Below are positions 1-9,586 of a stretch of DNA of 64,000 nt, piece by piece. A program made the position numbers and the translations under genes. The notes under the pieces are model-generated. The model made no database searches, was not told the DNA's origin, and was given only the letters and a program-made list of their open reading frames with translations. The stretch comes from Psychrobacter proteolyticus (GTDB lineage: Bacteria; Pseudomonadota; Gammaproteobacteria; Pseudomonadales; Moraxellaceae): contig NZ_QLKS01000001.1 of assembly GCF_003350005.1 (NCBI RefSeq), positions 601,946-665,945 on the forward strand, in the 5' to 3' direction. How positions within the stretch are numbered: the first letter of the stretch is position 1; each line of letters opens with the position of its first letter.

Positions 1-571
1 TGCCTGTCAGAGTAAAACGCTTAAATCGCGGTATCACGCCTGCTGGTGATGGTGATGCTTCTGGCAACACCAAAGTCACTTTGTCCCCTATCTGCAAGCC
101 TAAGGACTGTACCATCTCCTCGCCTAACACAATGCTAAAGTCACCGCTTTGCAAGGTGTCAATACTACCTTCAATCATATGCTCATTGATAATGGAGACG
201 TTTTTTTCGTATTCAGGCTCGACGCCTGTCACCATAATACCTGCGACCTGACCGTTTGATGTCAGCATTCCTTGCAGTTGAATGAATGGTGCCACAGCTG
301 CTACTTCTGGGTCTTCTTTGATTTTATCGGCTAGCTGTTCCCAGTCGCCAATAATTTCTGATGAAACCACAGTAGCCTGCGGTACCATCCCCAAAATACG
401 GGTTTTCAGTTCACGGTCAAAGCCGTTCATCACTGATAGCACCGTAATCAATACGGCAACCCCAAGCGTCAGACCAATCATCGAGATGAGTGATATAAAG
501 GAGATAAAGCCATTACTACGTTCTGCTCGGGTATATCGTAAGCCGATAAATAACGCTAAAGGACGAAACAT
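1..571 (-). CDS. LolC/LolE-family lipoprotein-releasing permease (5' part only)
   Basis: The gene runs off the left edge, so only the first 190 residues are visible. They start MFRPLALFIGLRYTRAE and continue into a first membrane helix (about residues 22-48, with ISMIGLTLGVAVLITVLSV), followed by a periplasmic domain with motifs such as NGFDREL and VTGVEP. This is the typical N-terminus of the LolC/LolE/LolF permeases, which work with the ATPase LolD in the inner membrane to release lipoproteins to LolA. ATG at 571 is preceded by a weak AAAGAG. LolC, LolE and LolF cannot be told apart from this part. Confidence 0.88.
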   Translation of the reverse strand, partial: MFRPLALFIGLRYTRAERSNGFISFISLISMIGLTLGVAVLITVLSVMNGFDRELKTRILGMVPQATVVSSEIIGDWEQLADKIKEDPEVAAVAPFIQLQGMLTSNGQVAGIMVTGVEPEYEKNVSIINEHMIEGSIDTLQSGDFSIVLGEEMVQSLGLQIGDKVTLVLPEASPSPAGVIPRFKRFTLTG

Positions 572-1015
572 ATTCAAACTCTTTATCTTATCTACGTGCG
601 ACTTTATATAGGTGGCATAACGAGCAGTAGTAAATGCATCATACAGCTGCTACTACTCACATATAAATCAAACACAAAAACAGGGTGTCAGACGAGCCAA
701 TAACAGCTGTCAAAAGGGAGCTAGTTTGACACAAACTAGCTTATATGTGCCAGTCATTAGCAACAACTGAGAGTATTTTTTACCAAAAAACTGAGTTTTG
801 TTATTATTTTTTATAGGGGGCTTGCTATTAGCTGTACCAATACCTATATATTATAGGCTAAAGACAATTGTCATTAACCCCTCATTGAGGTTTACTCGCT
901 ATTTACTGATAATATCGCTGACCATCATAAATCAATCATTTAAAATGTTGGATGGTACATAGGCAAACACAGTATTAGATACCAACCTCACGCTGACTTA
1001 ATTTTGAGTATTTTC
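572..1015. other. Intergenic gap with a perfect inverted repeat
   Basis: This gap separates the leftward Lol permease gene from the rightward unknown gene, so it should hold both promoters. It contains an imperfect hairpin at 622-658 (about 9 of 11 paired) and a perfect 10 bp inverted repeat at 719-741. No credible coding sequence was seen. Confidence 0.6.
719..741. promoter_or_regulatory. Perfect 23 bp palindrome, possible operator
   Basis: AGCTAGTTTG and CAAACTAGCT flank a 3-base spacer. No T-tract follows on either strand, so a terminator is unlikely. Position between divergent genes suggests a protein-binding site, but the regulator is unknown. Confidence 0.4.
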
Positions 1016-1972
1016 ATGACCATAAATTATCAATACAAAAACATTCAATCTCCTACCAAGATCACGTTGACCGATGAACAGTCTGCAGGTCACGCCGATC
1101 ACTGGCGTATTCTGACCGATGATATGAGTCATGATGTGCCTGAATGGCTACAAAAAATGATCGAAGTCGCAGCGATGCCTAAAGGCCTGAACAACAACGT
1201 TAGTGCAAAAGACAGCTGCCTGCTTCTATCAGAAGATCAGCCATGCCATATTAATCAAGTGCTCGCGATGAAGGATGGTAAGCCAGAATGCTTTATCAAT
1301 GCTTATCCTTGTGTCGATAGTCCTTATGGATTGAACTGTAAAATTGAGCGTGTCATCGCCAATGACAACTCGCACGATGCAGTGTTGCGCTTACGTACTG
1401 CTGATGGCAGCATTATTTATGCATTTGATCAACTCTATACGACCAACCGTCACCTATATCAGCGCGACACCTCTTACTATGTGAACTTTAGTGCTTGGGC
1501 GCACGAAATTAAGCTAAGCGAGCAAAACGAAGTCATCATGGTCGAAGACCAAGAGTCTATCCGCTATCATCGTGCCTTTAACGATATCGTGGCGGCACAT
1601 GACGGAAAAATCCCTGATGACCTACAAGAGCAAATCAGTGAATGGAAGCCTGAAACCAAAGAACAAATGGCACCCGTCGAGATTAACTTGGGTCATATGT
1701 GCGCTTACTTGTTCGGTGATACGCTAGGACAAGAAGACGAAGCTTGGTGTCAGGGTCAAGTACTTGGCAAGCAAGAAACCGTATTTAATGGTAAATCTAT
1801 TATATTGTTTGATGTGGTGACATTACGTGAGCAGGATGCAGATCCTTTTGTAGTGCGTGTCGGTGCGCTTAATACTGCTGAGACTAATAGCATTAAAGTA
1901 CATGACTACGTCCAAGCAAACGTATGGCTACAAGCAGCGATATACAAAGAAAACCAATCAAAAGCTAGCTAA
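1016..1972 (+). CDS. Uncharacterised protein, 318 aa
   Basis: I do not recognise a family. The product is soluble, acidic and free of a signal peptide or membrane helices, with several Cys (in the segments DSCLL, QPCHI, PECFI, YPCVD and LNCKI) and many aromatic residues in the middle. A C-terminal part (about 215-318) reads as a compact beta-rich domain. ATG at 1016 has a weak GAG upstream; an in-frame TTG lies 12 bases earlier. It stands alone, with a strong terminator behind it and a divergent permease gene in front, so it is probably monocistronic. Confidence 0.75.
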   Translation: MTINYQYKNIQSPTKITLTDEQSAGHADHWRILTDDMSHDVPEWLQKMIEVAAMPKGLNNNVSAKDSCLLLSEDQPCHINQVLAMKDGKPECFINAYPCVDSPYGLNCKIERVIANDNSHDAVLRLRTADGSIIYAFDQLYTTNRHLYQRDTSYYVNFSAWAHEIKLSEQNEVIMVEDQESIRYHRAFNDIVAAHDGKIPDDLQEQISEWKPETKEQMAPVEINLGHMCAYLFGDTLGQEDEAWCQGQVLGKQETVFNGKSIILFDVVTLREQDADPFVVRVGALNTAETNSIKVHDYVQANVWLQAAIYKENQSKAS

Positions 1973-2022
1973 CTTGTTTGAGAAGCTTTCCACAGCTTTT
2001 TATGACTATTTGATTACGCAAT

Positions 2023-2056
2023 AAAAAAGCCCCTAATATGAATTAGGGGCTTTTTT
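2023..2056. terminator. Bidirectional terminator
   Basis: AAAAAAGCCCCTAAT pairs with ATTAGGGGCTTTTTT around a short loop. T-tracts on both strands suit the convergent unknown gene and SCP2 gene on either side. Confidence 0.93.
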
Positions 2057-2113
2057 GTGTCTTATGAAATTTTACAGTTAAAAACATAGCGTAAAAGTCG
2101 TATAAATATGCGA

Positions 2114-2503
2114 TTAAGCCATCGTCGTCATTGATTTGATACGAGTATATAGTTCCTTTTGCTCTGCACTTGGACGTGCAGTCTGTACTGCCATCAACTG
2201 TGACATATCGCCTTCGACACGGATTTTGCCACTCATAAACGCACCCATGATTTGATTGGTATCAAAATCAGTGATGATAGACTGTAGGATATCGCGATCT
2301 AATAGCAGTGTCGTCGTTGCATTATCGTTCAAACCGCGATGCAGCAAACCATTTGCAAAATTGGCTTCGATAGTTTTATCAGCTTCAGCCACTTTTAGAT
2401 TGACGACCATATTGGCAAGTACTGGCGGTAAATTTAACTCACCTGCTTCGTTGCCCATTTTTTCTACTTGCTCAAACCATTCATCTGTCAAAAAAACTGC
2501 CAT
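2114..2503 (-). CDS. SCP2 sterol-binding-domain protein
   Basis: A 129-residue stand-alone SCP2 domain. The family has a hydrophobic tunnel that carries lipids or acyl-CoAs; bacterial stand-alone copies have no firmly assigned substrate. Signs are the central strand pattern around residues 35-75 and the diagnostic stretch GAFMSGKIRVEGDMSQLM near residues 86-103 (the usual 'gKlkveGd...a' segment). There is no signal peptide, so it is cytosolic. ATG is preceded by AAGGAT at good spacing. It is a single gene facing the previous one across a shared terminator. Confidence 0.85.
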   Translation of the reverse strand: MAVFLTDEWFEQVEKMGNEAGELNLPPVLANMVVNLKVAEADKTIEANFANGLLHRGLNDNATTTLLLDRDILQSIITDFDTNQIMGAFMSGKIRVEGDMSQLMAVQTARPSAEQKELYTRIKSMTTMA

Positions 2504-3370
2504 ATTATATTATCCTTAATTGATATTCTGTCAGACCAATACCATTTGAGGCGCTGTTGGCCTAACTATTAGAATTATTAAAATGATTGCTATCAATAGA
2601 CCTATGCAATACATAGCCATTAATGACGTTCAGCCTCATTATAAAGGGCGACTTGATAAGAAGTAAAACCTATTTATCGGCTCAGCAATGTTATTGTTAC
2701 AAAACTTCTTTGCAGGCCTACGCTTATGTCTAGCGACTTCTTTCCCTATCCAATCAAAATGAGCATCTAGAATAGTGACAAAATTGTGTATAAAATAGAG
2801 GAGTAGCACAGCAATAATAAGTTGCTTGCTAACATTTATACCAAAGAGTTTGTATTTTGGCGCATAGTTCTGATGATATTTAATTAGGATTGCGTTACAA
2901 TACCCTTAAACAGAGTCGGGAGTTTTAACCAAACATTACATAATCATGTTTTTTGTCAGCCGTCGCTAGCATACATCTATGGTCAATGCATTTTAATAGC
3001 CCTATAGATATGGGTATCTATCTTCATTAGTACAGATTTTTTCGTAATAATTAAGATACATATTTAGCCTTATGAGATGTTTGATGCTCAAAACGGCGCG
3101 TCTTCTTATTTACCTTGATGATCTATTAACAATCCTACTATCGATTGACCTTGAGCAAGGTGCATGAAGTGCCTATTTCTATTTATTAGTATTAACTGAT
3201 AGACAGCAAGGGCTTAAATCGATAGTTAATGACATCATTGCGCTAAAATAAGTCAAAAAACAACATGTGTTGGCGCTAGTATAAATATGAATTTGAAAGT
3301 ATTTATAGTGCAGACAGCATAGATTGTTGGTTAATTCTGTTGATAATTCGGGCTGTAAAGGAATCATCCA
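2504..3370. other. 867 bp upstream region of the SCP2 gene and ccoN
   Basis: A long AT-rich gap that holds the divergent promoters of the SCP2 gene and the cbb3 operon. The only recognisable element is the Fnr/Anr-like site at 3145-3158. No plausible gene was seen on either strand. Confidence 0.6.
3145..3158 (+). promoter_or_regulatory. Candidate Anr/Fnr box for the cco operon
   Basis: TTGACCTTGAGCAA matches TTGAT-N4-ATCAA at 8 of 10 positions. A TATTTA hexamer at 3180-3185 falls where a -10 element should be if the box is centred near -41.5, the class II arrangement of Fnr activators. This would place the start of transcription near 3193, about 180 bases before ccoN. Oxygen control of cbb3 operons by Fnr/Anr is well established; the site here is inferred. 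Confidence 0.5.
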
Positions 3371-4852
3371 ATGAGTTTACAAAACACAGCAGTCGCCCCA
3401 GTTGACCGTGAGTATGAAATTACTGTCGTAAGATTTTTTACGATCATGGCTGTCGTTTGGGGCATCGTCGGCATGAGTCTTGGTGTGTTCATTGCTTCAC
3501 AGTTAGCATGGCCAGCACTCAACTTTGACATTCCATGGCTGACCTTTAGTCATTTAAGACCACTGCATACCAATGCAGTGATTTTTGCGTTCGGTGGTTC
3601 TGCCCTGTTCGCAACGTCTTACTACATCGTTCAGCGTACCTGTAAAACGCGCTTATTTGCGCCATACTTGGCTTGGTTCACCTTTTGGGGTTGGCAGGCA
3701 GTGATTGTTTCTGCCATCATCACGCTTCCTCTAGGTTTGACCACCAGTAAAGAATACGCTGAGCTTGAGTGGCCTATCGATATCTTAATTGCCTTGGTAT
3801 GGATCTCTTATGCCATCGTATTTTTTGGTACGCTCATTAAACGTAAAACCTCACATATTTATGTGGCTAACTGGTTCTTTGCCGCCTTCATCATTACGAT
3901 TGCATTACTACACATCGTAAATAGCATGGCAATTCCTGTTAGTGCGTTCAAATCCTATTCGCTATTTGGCGGTGCAACTGATGCAATGGTGCAGTGGTGG
4001 TACGGTCATAACGCAGTAGGTTTTTACTTAACGGCCGCTTTCCTTGGAATGATGTATTACTTCGTTCCTGTACAGATTGGTCGTCCTATCTATTCTTATC
4101 GTTTGTCTATCGTTCACTTTTGGGCATTAATTGCTTCATATATGTGGGCCGGTGGTCACCATTTGCATTATTCAGCGCTTCCTGATTGGACGCAGTCTCT
4201 TGCTATGGTCTTCTCAATCATCCTATTCGCACCATCTTGGGGTGGTATGATTAACGGTGTACTCACGCTATCAGGTAGTTGGGATAAGTTACGTACCGAT
4301 CCGATCATTCGCTTTATGATTGTGGCACTATCGTTCTATGCGATGTCGACGTTCGAAGGCCCAATGATGTCGATTAAAACAGTGAATGCATTGTCGCATA
4401 ACACTGATTGGACAATTGGTCATGTACACTCAGGTGCGCTTGGCTGGGTTGGCATGATTACGATTGGTTCGCTATATGTACTGTTACCACGTATCTATAA
4501 CAAACCAAAGATGTATTCTATCAGCCTAATCACCACGCATTTCTGGCTAGCGACTGCAGGGACGATTTTTTATATCGTGTCTATGTGGATCTCAGGTATT
4601 GGCCAAGGCATGATGTGGCTTGCTACTAACCCAGACGGTACTTTGGTATATAGCTTCGTTGATACTGTTGAATTCTCGCATTTCCCATATATTGGCCGTG
4701 CGTTTGGTGGCTTCTTATATGTATCGGGTATGTTTGTTATGGCTTATAACTGCTATAAAACACTCAAGATGCCAGAAGGTAAGCCTGTAGATGTCGCTGA
4801 TCCAACGGATCATGAACCTAGTGTCGAAAAACCTTCGACAGCTAACGTATAA
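3371..4852 (+). CDS. ccoN: Cytochrome c oxidase cbb3-type, subunit I (CcoN)
   Basis: Catalytic subunit of the high-affinity cbb3 oxidase in the inner membrane, carrying hemes b and b3 and CuB, which reduces O2 to water and pumps protons. The 493-residue protein has about 12 membrane helices and typical segments: [16 protein letters not shown] near the start, [28 protein letters not shown] (His ligands) and HVHSGALGW at residues 351-359. AAGGA sits 9 bases before the ATG. It heads a tightly packed ccoN-O-Q-P operon behind a candidate Anr box. Confidence 0.98.
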   Translation: MSLQNTAVAPVDREYEITVVRFFTIMAVVWGIVGMSLGVFIASQLAWPALNFDIPWLTFSHLRPLHTNAVIFAFGGSALFATSYYIVQRTCKTRLFAPYLAWFTFWGWQAVIVSAIITLPLGLTTSKEYAELEWPIDILIALVWISYAIVFFGTLIKRKTSHIYVANWFFAAFIITIALLHIVNSMAIPVSAFKSYSLFGGATDAMVQWWYGHNAVGFYLTAAFLGMMYYFVPVQIGRPIYSYRLSIVHFWALIASYMWAGGHHLHYSALPDWTQSLAMVFSIILFAPSWGGMINGVLTLSGSWDKLRTDPIIRFMIVALSFYAMSTFEGPMMSIKTVNALSHNTDWTIGHVHSGALGWVGMITIGSLYVLLPRIYNKPKMYSISLITTHFWLATAGTIFYIVSMWISGIGQGMMWLATNPDGTLVYSFVDTVEFSHFPYIGRAFGGFLYVSGMFVMAYNCYKTLKMPEGKPVDVADPTDHEPSVEKPSTANV

Positions 4853-4861
4853 GGAGCGATC

Positions 4862-5500
4862 ATGGCTGGTACACCGCATGAAATTATTGAAAAAAATACA
4901 GGCTTGTTAGTCATTGGTATCGTGATTGCTATTAGTTTTGCAACGCTAGTTGAAATCGTGCCATTGATCTATGACAATAAGGGTCCTGAAGATGGTGGGG
5001 TGAATGCTCCCCTTCCTGCTATGGAGCCTTGGACAGCGCTTGAATTTGAGGGTCGTGATATTTATATCCGTGAAGGATGTCACGTTTGTCATACTCAAAT
5101 GGTTCGCCCACTACGTGCAGAAGTTGAACGTTATGGACCATATTCACGTGCCGCTGAGTCGACGTGGGATCATCCATTTTTATGGGGATCTAAACGTACG
5201 GGACCAGATTTAGCGCGTGTCGGTGGCCGTTATTCTGAAGATTGGCAAAAACAACATTTGATCAATCCACGTTCGCTCGTGCCTGAGTCAGTTATGCCAG
5301 GTTTTCCTTGGTTAGCGACTAACGAAGTAGATGGCGAAAATATTCAAGCTAAAATGCGTCTATTTCGCGACCGCTTCGGTGTTCCTTATACTGAAGAAGA
5401 CATTGAAGGCGCTCCTGATGCAGTGCTTGGCGCTACTGAGCTTGACGCTTTGGTCGCCTATCTACAGCAGTTAGGTACCGCAATGGAAGGACAGCGCTAA
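4862..5500 (+). CDS. ccoO: cbb3 oxidase subunit II, monoheme cytochrome c (CcoO)
   Basis: Membrane-anchored c-type cytochrome that passes electrons to CcoN. An N-terminal helix (about residues 14-36) acts as the anchor, followed by a periplasmic domain with the heme motif CHVCH at residues 73-77 and the family segments [28 protein letters not shown] and [10 protein letters not shown] (axial Met region). Length 212 is usual. It starts 9 bases after ccoN, with GGAG placed right after the ccoN stop, so the two are surely co-translated. Confidence 0.98.
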   Translation: MAGTPHEIIEKNTGLLVIGIVIAISFATLVEIVPLIYDNKGPEDGGVNAPLPAMEPWTALEFEGRDIYIREGCHVCHTQMVRPLRAEVERYGPYSRAAESTWDHPFLWGSKRTGPDLARVGGRYSEDWQKQHLINPRSLVPESVMPGFPWLATNEVDGENIQAKMRLFRDRFGVPYTEEDIEGAPDAVLGATELDALVAYLQQLGTAMEGQR

Positions 5501-5679
5501 TGGGTATTGGTGAATTACAAACAATTGCGACCGTTTCTGCCTTTATTGCCTTCGTAGGCGTTGCATGGTGGGCGTATTCGCCAAAAAACAAAAAACGCTT
5601 CGAAGAAGATGCACAACTTGCGCTTGATGACGAGGATATAAAGTCTCTGTCTGAAGAGCAGCGCAATAAGGATAAATGA
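5500..5679 (+). CDS. ccoQ: cbb3 oxidase small subunit CcoQ
   Basis: A 59-residue protein: a short N-terminus ([13 protein letters not shown]), one membrane helix (about 9-27) ending in WWAYSP, then a basic patch KNKKRF and an acidic tail. This is the usual shape of CcoQ/FixQ, which helps assemble or stabilise the cbb3 complex. Its ATG overlaps the TAA of ccoO by one base and its TGA overlaps the start of ccoP, so position and form both support the call. Confidence 0.93.
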   Translation: MGIGELQTIATVSAFIAFVGVAWWAYSPKNKKRFEEDAQLALDDEDIKSLSEEQRNKDK

Positions 5680-6830
5680 TGACATTTTTTTGGAGTTCTT
5701 GGATCACGCTAATCAGTTTCGGTTGCTGGCTTTTTATTCTTGGCGTTCTGCTGTTTGTACTAAAATACAAACCAGACGTTGAGGACGACGGTACCACTGG
5801 TCATGAATACGATGGTATCCGAGAATACGACAAAGCACTTCCTAAATGGTGGTTGGTGATATTTTTTGGTTCAATCGTTTGGGGTGTGGCGTACTGGGTA
5901 TTCTTTCCAGCTATGTTCCCAGCACATTGGAAAGGTATCGCCACCGTAGAAGTTGACGGTGAGACTGTACCGTGGACCTCTAAAAACGAGTTGTTCAGTG
6001 AGCTTGAAAGCAACAACAAAGTATTTACTGATAACTTTGAAAAAAGCATTTTGGTAAAAGCAGACGCTGCAGGCGCGACTGCGACACTTGGTACGCTAAA
6101 CGAGTTACAAGCGACCATGCGTCGTAGCGAAAACCCACCAGCAGATCTACAGACTAAAATTGACGAAAAAGTTGCAGAACTTGCTCCTTACGTCGAAAAA
6201 CTGTCTGAAAATCCAAATGCATTAAAAGTTGGTAGCCGTTTGTTCTTACAGAACTGTTCTGTATGTCATGGCTCTAACGCTAAAGGTGCAACAGGTTACC
6301 CTAACCTAACTGATAATGATTGGTTATATGGCGGCGAAGCTAGTAACATTCTGACCACGTTACACAATGGTCGTATCGGCGGTATGCCTGCTTGGCGCGA
6401 TCAGATTGGTGAAGACGGTGTACGTGCAGCTGCTGAGTATGTATTGTCACTATCTCCAAACAACGGTAGTAAGAGTAACGGTGAACTTGATCAAACTTTG
6501 ATTAATCAAGGTGAAGCTATCTTTAAGCAGCAGTGTGCACTATGTCACTCTGAAAGCGGTAAAGGTATGATTTCAGCAGGTGCACCAAACTTGACTGACA
6601 ATATCTGGTTATATGGCGGTGAGCGTGAGACTGTACGTAATACATTACGTTATGGCCGTGCTGGCGTTATGCCTCAGTGGGAAACTAAGCTAGGTAATGA
6701 GCGTATCATGCTACTTGCTGCTTACATCTACTCACTATCAGATAAAACAGGCAAATCACCTGAAGCAGCAGCACCTGTTACTGCTGCAGCTACTCAACCT
6801 GTAGCAACTGAAGAAGCAACTGCTAACTAA
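5676..6830 (+). CDS. ccoP: cbb3 oxidase subunit III, diheme cytochrome c (CcoP)
   Basis: Accepts electrons from soluble cytochrome c and passes them to CcoO. The 384-residue protein has two N-terminal helices (about 8-30 and 58-80), with the FixP N-domain between and after them (EYDKALPKWW), then two cytochrome c domains with CSVCH at 194-198 and CALCH at 287-291, each followed by the paired segments NLTDN..WLYGG and GRIGGMP / GRAGVMP that supply the distal Met. The C-terminus is Ala/Thr-rich. ATG at 5676 overlaps ccoQ; a second ATG follows at once. A terminator lies 40 bases downstream. Confidence 0.97.
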   Translation: MMTFFWSSWITLISFGCWLFILGVLLFVLKYKPDVEDDGTTGHEYDGIREYDKALPKWWLVIFFGSIVWGVAYWVFFPAMFPAHWKGIATVEVDGETVPWTSKNELFSELESNNKVFTDNFEKSILVKADAAGATATLGTLNELQATMRRSENPPADLQTKIDEKVAELAPYVEKLSENPNALKVGSRLFLQNCSVCHGSNAKGATGYPNLTDNDWLYGGEASNILTTLHNGRIGGMPAWRDQIGEDGVRAAAEYVLSLSPNNGSKSNGELDQTLINQGEAIFKQQCALCHSESGKGMISAGAPNLTDNIWLYGGERETVRNTLRYGRAGVMPQWETKLGNERIMLLAAYIYSLSDKTGKSPEAAAPVTAAATQPVATEEATAN

Positions 6831-6868
6831 GACGCTGTTACTGTACTATATATGGACGAAATTTAATG

Positions 6869-6900
6869 AAGGGAGAACTGTTATTGCAGTTCTCCCTTTT
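6869..6900 (+). terminator. Terminator of ccoNOQP
   Basis: AGGGAGAACTG and CAGTTCTCCCT form an 11 bp stem followed by TTTT. Confidence 0.92.
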
Positions 6901-7356
6901 GCGTATAACGGTATTGATTTTCATTTAGGAGTGACAATGATGAGCGGCTACAAACATTAAAAATCGTTCTCATATATTCGTTGCTTTTTACGATTATCAC
7001 CCCATTATTAGTAGGGAGAATGTTAGAATAGCTATTTTTTAAAATAGTCTATTGGTCATGGCTTTATATCGCTCTGACTCAATCACATAACACGATAGTC
7101 AACTTCATATAATTAGATACAGGCTCGTTTAGCCTACTACTTGTAGTACCTTTACTCCCCTTTGTTTGTATCAAAATTATGTTGAACCGACTATATTTAC
7201 AATCGATCATTTGGTAAGCAGATTAGAGGGTTTTTTATCAAATTTTCTATCCGCTATTTACTGACATTGATAACATCATCCACTCATATACCTCGACGCT
7301 AGAGGTGTTTGTTCATCATGCCAGCAGACTGATTCTTTTTTTAAAGAGGCACGTTT
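6901..7356. other. Gap between ccoP and ccoG
   Basis: Contains a seven-codon reading frame with a good ribosome site (6937-6960), the first copy of a ~100 bp inverted-end repeat (7095-7194) and, inside that repeat, a weak Fnr-like half site TTTGTTTGTATCAA (7161-7174). The ccoG promoter must lie here, since the cco terminator separates the two units. Confidence 0.55.
7095..7194. repeat. Intergenic repeat with inverted ends, copy 1
   Basis: A 100 bp element that begins ATAGTC and ends GACTAT. The outer ~28 bases of the two ends are imperfect inverted repeats. The centre has the small palindrome TACTACTTGTAGTA. The same layout, with shared core CTACTACTT, recurs at 11928-12033. It looks like a MITE or a folded intergenic repeat; no target duplication is evident. 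Confidence 0.55.
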
Positions 7357-8766
7357 ATGTCAGCACAACAATCCAATAAAATCCCTGTACAACAAGTCGA
7401 CCTTGATGCAACCAAGCATCGTGTGCACCCGAGGTTTGTCACAGGTTTTTATCAAAATATTCGTGTCATCACGATGTATGCTCTTTTGGCGGCTTTTTTA
7501 CTTTTGCCATGGCTGCGCTATAATGATAGACAAGCAATATGGTTTGATGTGCCATCGCAGCATTACTATATTTTTGGCATGACGTTTTTGACGCAAGATT
7601 TTTATTTTATTGCTGCATTTGCCATTATTGCCGCGTTTACGCTGTTTATGGTGACGGTATATGCAGGACGCGTTTGGTGTGGCTACGCCTGTCCTCAAAC
7701 GATATGGACGCATCTATACCAATATGTTGAAAAATGGGTGATTGGCGATCGTAATAAGCGTATCAAGTTTGATAAAGCACCATTAAGTGCGAGTAAAGTA
7801 TTCAAGCGCACGGTTGTCTATTCAATTTGGTTTTTGCTTTCAGTGATTACAGCGGCGACCTTTGTTAGTTATGTGGCGGGGACAGATTCTCTATATCACA
7901 GCTGGCAGTCAATAGGAGTGATTCCGTTCCCTGATTGGCCAACATGGGTATGGGTCTCAATGTTTATTTTTACCTTTGCCACTTATGCCAATGCAGGCTA
8001 CATGCGTGAGCAAATGTGTGTACAGATTTGTCCTTATGGCCGCTTTCAAAGTGTGATGTTTGATAAAGACACATTGATCGTATCTTATGATTATGAACGC
8101 GGTGAGCCGCGCGGTGCCCGTAAAAAAGGCACAAACCCAGAGCATTTAGGCGACTGCGTTGAATGTACCATGTGTGTGCAGGTCTGCCCTACTGGTATCG
8201 ATATTCGTGATGGTTTACAAGTTGCCTGTATCCAGTGTGCAGCTTGTATTGATGCCTGTAATGAGGTGATGGATAAGGTCGGTTATCCGCGTGGTCTGAT
8301 TCGTTATACGACCGAACGTCAGCTGGCAGAAAAAGAGCCAAGCCGTGTACTGCGCCCACGATTATTTGCTTATTTGACATTGTTAGCCGTACTATGTGGC
8401 GGTGTTATATATGCGCTGACTGATCGCGTGCCATTGGAAATTGATATCCGCCGTGACCGTAATCAGTTGTCATCTATCAACAATCAAGGCATGATCGAAA
8501 ACAGCTATATCGTCAAGCTAACCAACAAGACGCAGGATGCTCATACCTACACGATAACATTGGCACCGCAAGAAGGGCTGAGCTTAGAGCTGCGCTTTAA
8601 TGATGTACCATTAGAAGCGGGCGAAAGCTTTGATATGCCAGTCAGTATTTATGGCGATCCTGATGTGATAGAGTTTGGCCAAACACCTGTGACTCTAAAC
8701 GTGAGCAGCGAAAATGGTAAGTACAAGGTAAGTAAGCAAAATATCTTTACAACCCAAGGTCAGTAA
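7357..8766 (+). CDS. ccoG: Cytochrome c oxidase accessory protein CcoG (RdxA/FixG)
   Basis: Membrane iron-sulfur protein needed to mature cbb3 oxidase; CcoG of Rhodobacter has been shown to reduce copper. The 469-residue protein has about five helices, a FixG-type ferredoxin core with CGYACPQTIW, MCVQICPYGRFQ, CVECTMCVQVCP and CIQCAACIDAC, and a periplasmic C-terminal Ig-like FixG domain (about 345-469). AAAGAGG precedes the ATG. ccoH follows 214 bases later. ccoI and ccoS, the usual partners, are not in the window. Confidence 0.97.
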   Translation: MSAQQSNKIPVQQVDLDATKHRVHPRFVTGFYQNIRVITMYALLAAFLLLPWLRYNDRQAIWFDVPSQHYYIFGMTFLTQDFYFIAAFAIIAAFTLFMVTVYAGRVWCGYACPQTIWTHLYQYVEKWVIGDRNKRIKFDKAPLSASKVFKRTVVYSIWFLLSVITAATFVSYVAGTDSLYHSWQSIGVIPFPDWPTWVWVSMFIFTFATYANAGYMREQMCVQICPYGRFQSVMFDKDTLIVSYDYERGEPRGARKKGTNPEHLGDCVECTMCVQVCPTGIDIRDGLQVACIQCAACIDACNEVMDKVGYPRGLIRYTTERQLAEKEPSRVLRPRLFAYLTLLAVLCGGVIYALTDRVPLEIDIRRDRNQLSSINNQGMIENSYIVKLTNKTQDAHTYTITLAPQEGLSLELRFNDVPLEAGESFDMPVSIYGDPDVIEFGQTPVTLNVSSENGKYKVSKQNIFTTQGQ

Positions 8767-8980
8767 ATGATTAGCAGACCTATTGTTTAATTTCATGTAT
8801 ATCATTCGGTCGTCTGTAGTTAGGGCAAGTAGTTAAATAACTATTCTAGCTAAAGACTATCGAATAAATGTTTTACCATTAAACTGGTAGCGCTTAGCCG
8901 CCAAATTATCCGTTGATACCATTTGTAGATGTCTAATGAACAGCTATCTATTGATTGCGTATCTGATGCATAGGTATTTT

Positions 8981-9562
8981 ATGTCTACTCCAGCACCGAA
9001 CTTTAAACATCAAGATAAACAGCCATGGTATAAAAATTACATGGTCGTTATCTTTGTGATTGGCATGCCTGCTGCGGTCGTGATCGCTTGTATTTGGTTT
9101 GTTTATTACTCTTACCAGATCCGTGATAGCGTGGTACGTGACGACTGGTATATGGATGGCAAAACGCTCTATCATGATGTGTCTCGTGACAAGCTCACGT
9201 ATGATTTAGACTTGCATGGACAAATGCAGTTTGCAGAAAATGGCGATATTGTGTTTTATCTTAACTACCCTGAACAAAGCGTCCAGTCAGGCAAGCTGTT
9301 AAATGGTACGCCACTTACTTATCCTGATACGTTAGAGCTTTCTATTTCTCATGCAACGGATATCAAAAAAGACCGCGATGTTGTCCTTAAGCATGTTGAG
9401 GGCAATAAATACAGTACACAAGTCGATATTGATCCTGTAAAAGCCAAGTATTACCTACAGGTTAGCAACGACGGTAAAGATGATTGGCGTATGCAAGATG
9501 TCGCAAAACTGCCTCGTTCAAAGGTCAGCTTTGACCCACTACCAGTTTTTGCTAAGAGTTAA
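8981..9562 (+). CDS. ccoH: FixH/CcoH family protein
   Basis: Small membrane protein required for cbb3 oxidase assembly and stability. After a short cytosolic stretch (MSTPAPNFKHQDKQPWYKNY) there is one helix (about 22-45) and a periplasmic domain with YMDGKTLYHDVSRDK, typical of the FixH family. I chose ATG 8981 because the family begins with this polar stretch and an AGG lies 8 bases upstream; an in-frame ATG at 8936 would add 15 residues but lacks a ribosome site. A strong terminator follows. Confidence 0.9.
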   Translation: MSTPAPNFKHQDKQPWYKNYMVVIFVIGMPAAVVIACIWFVYYSYQIRDSVVRDDWYMDGKTLYHDVSRDKLTYDLDLHGQMQFAENGDIVFYLNYPEQSVQSGKLLNGTPLTYPDTLELSISHATDIKKDRDVVLKHVEGNKYSTQVDIDPVKAKYYLQVSNDGKDDWRMQDVAKLPRSKVSFDPLPVFAKS

Positions 9563-9586
9563 TACTGTTAGTAGCACTTAGACGTG

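Noticed and set aside
7267..7278. TTGATAACATCA as an Fnr box for ccoG
   Set aside because: The spacer between half sites is 3 rather than 4 bases, which breaks the Fnr geometry.
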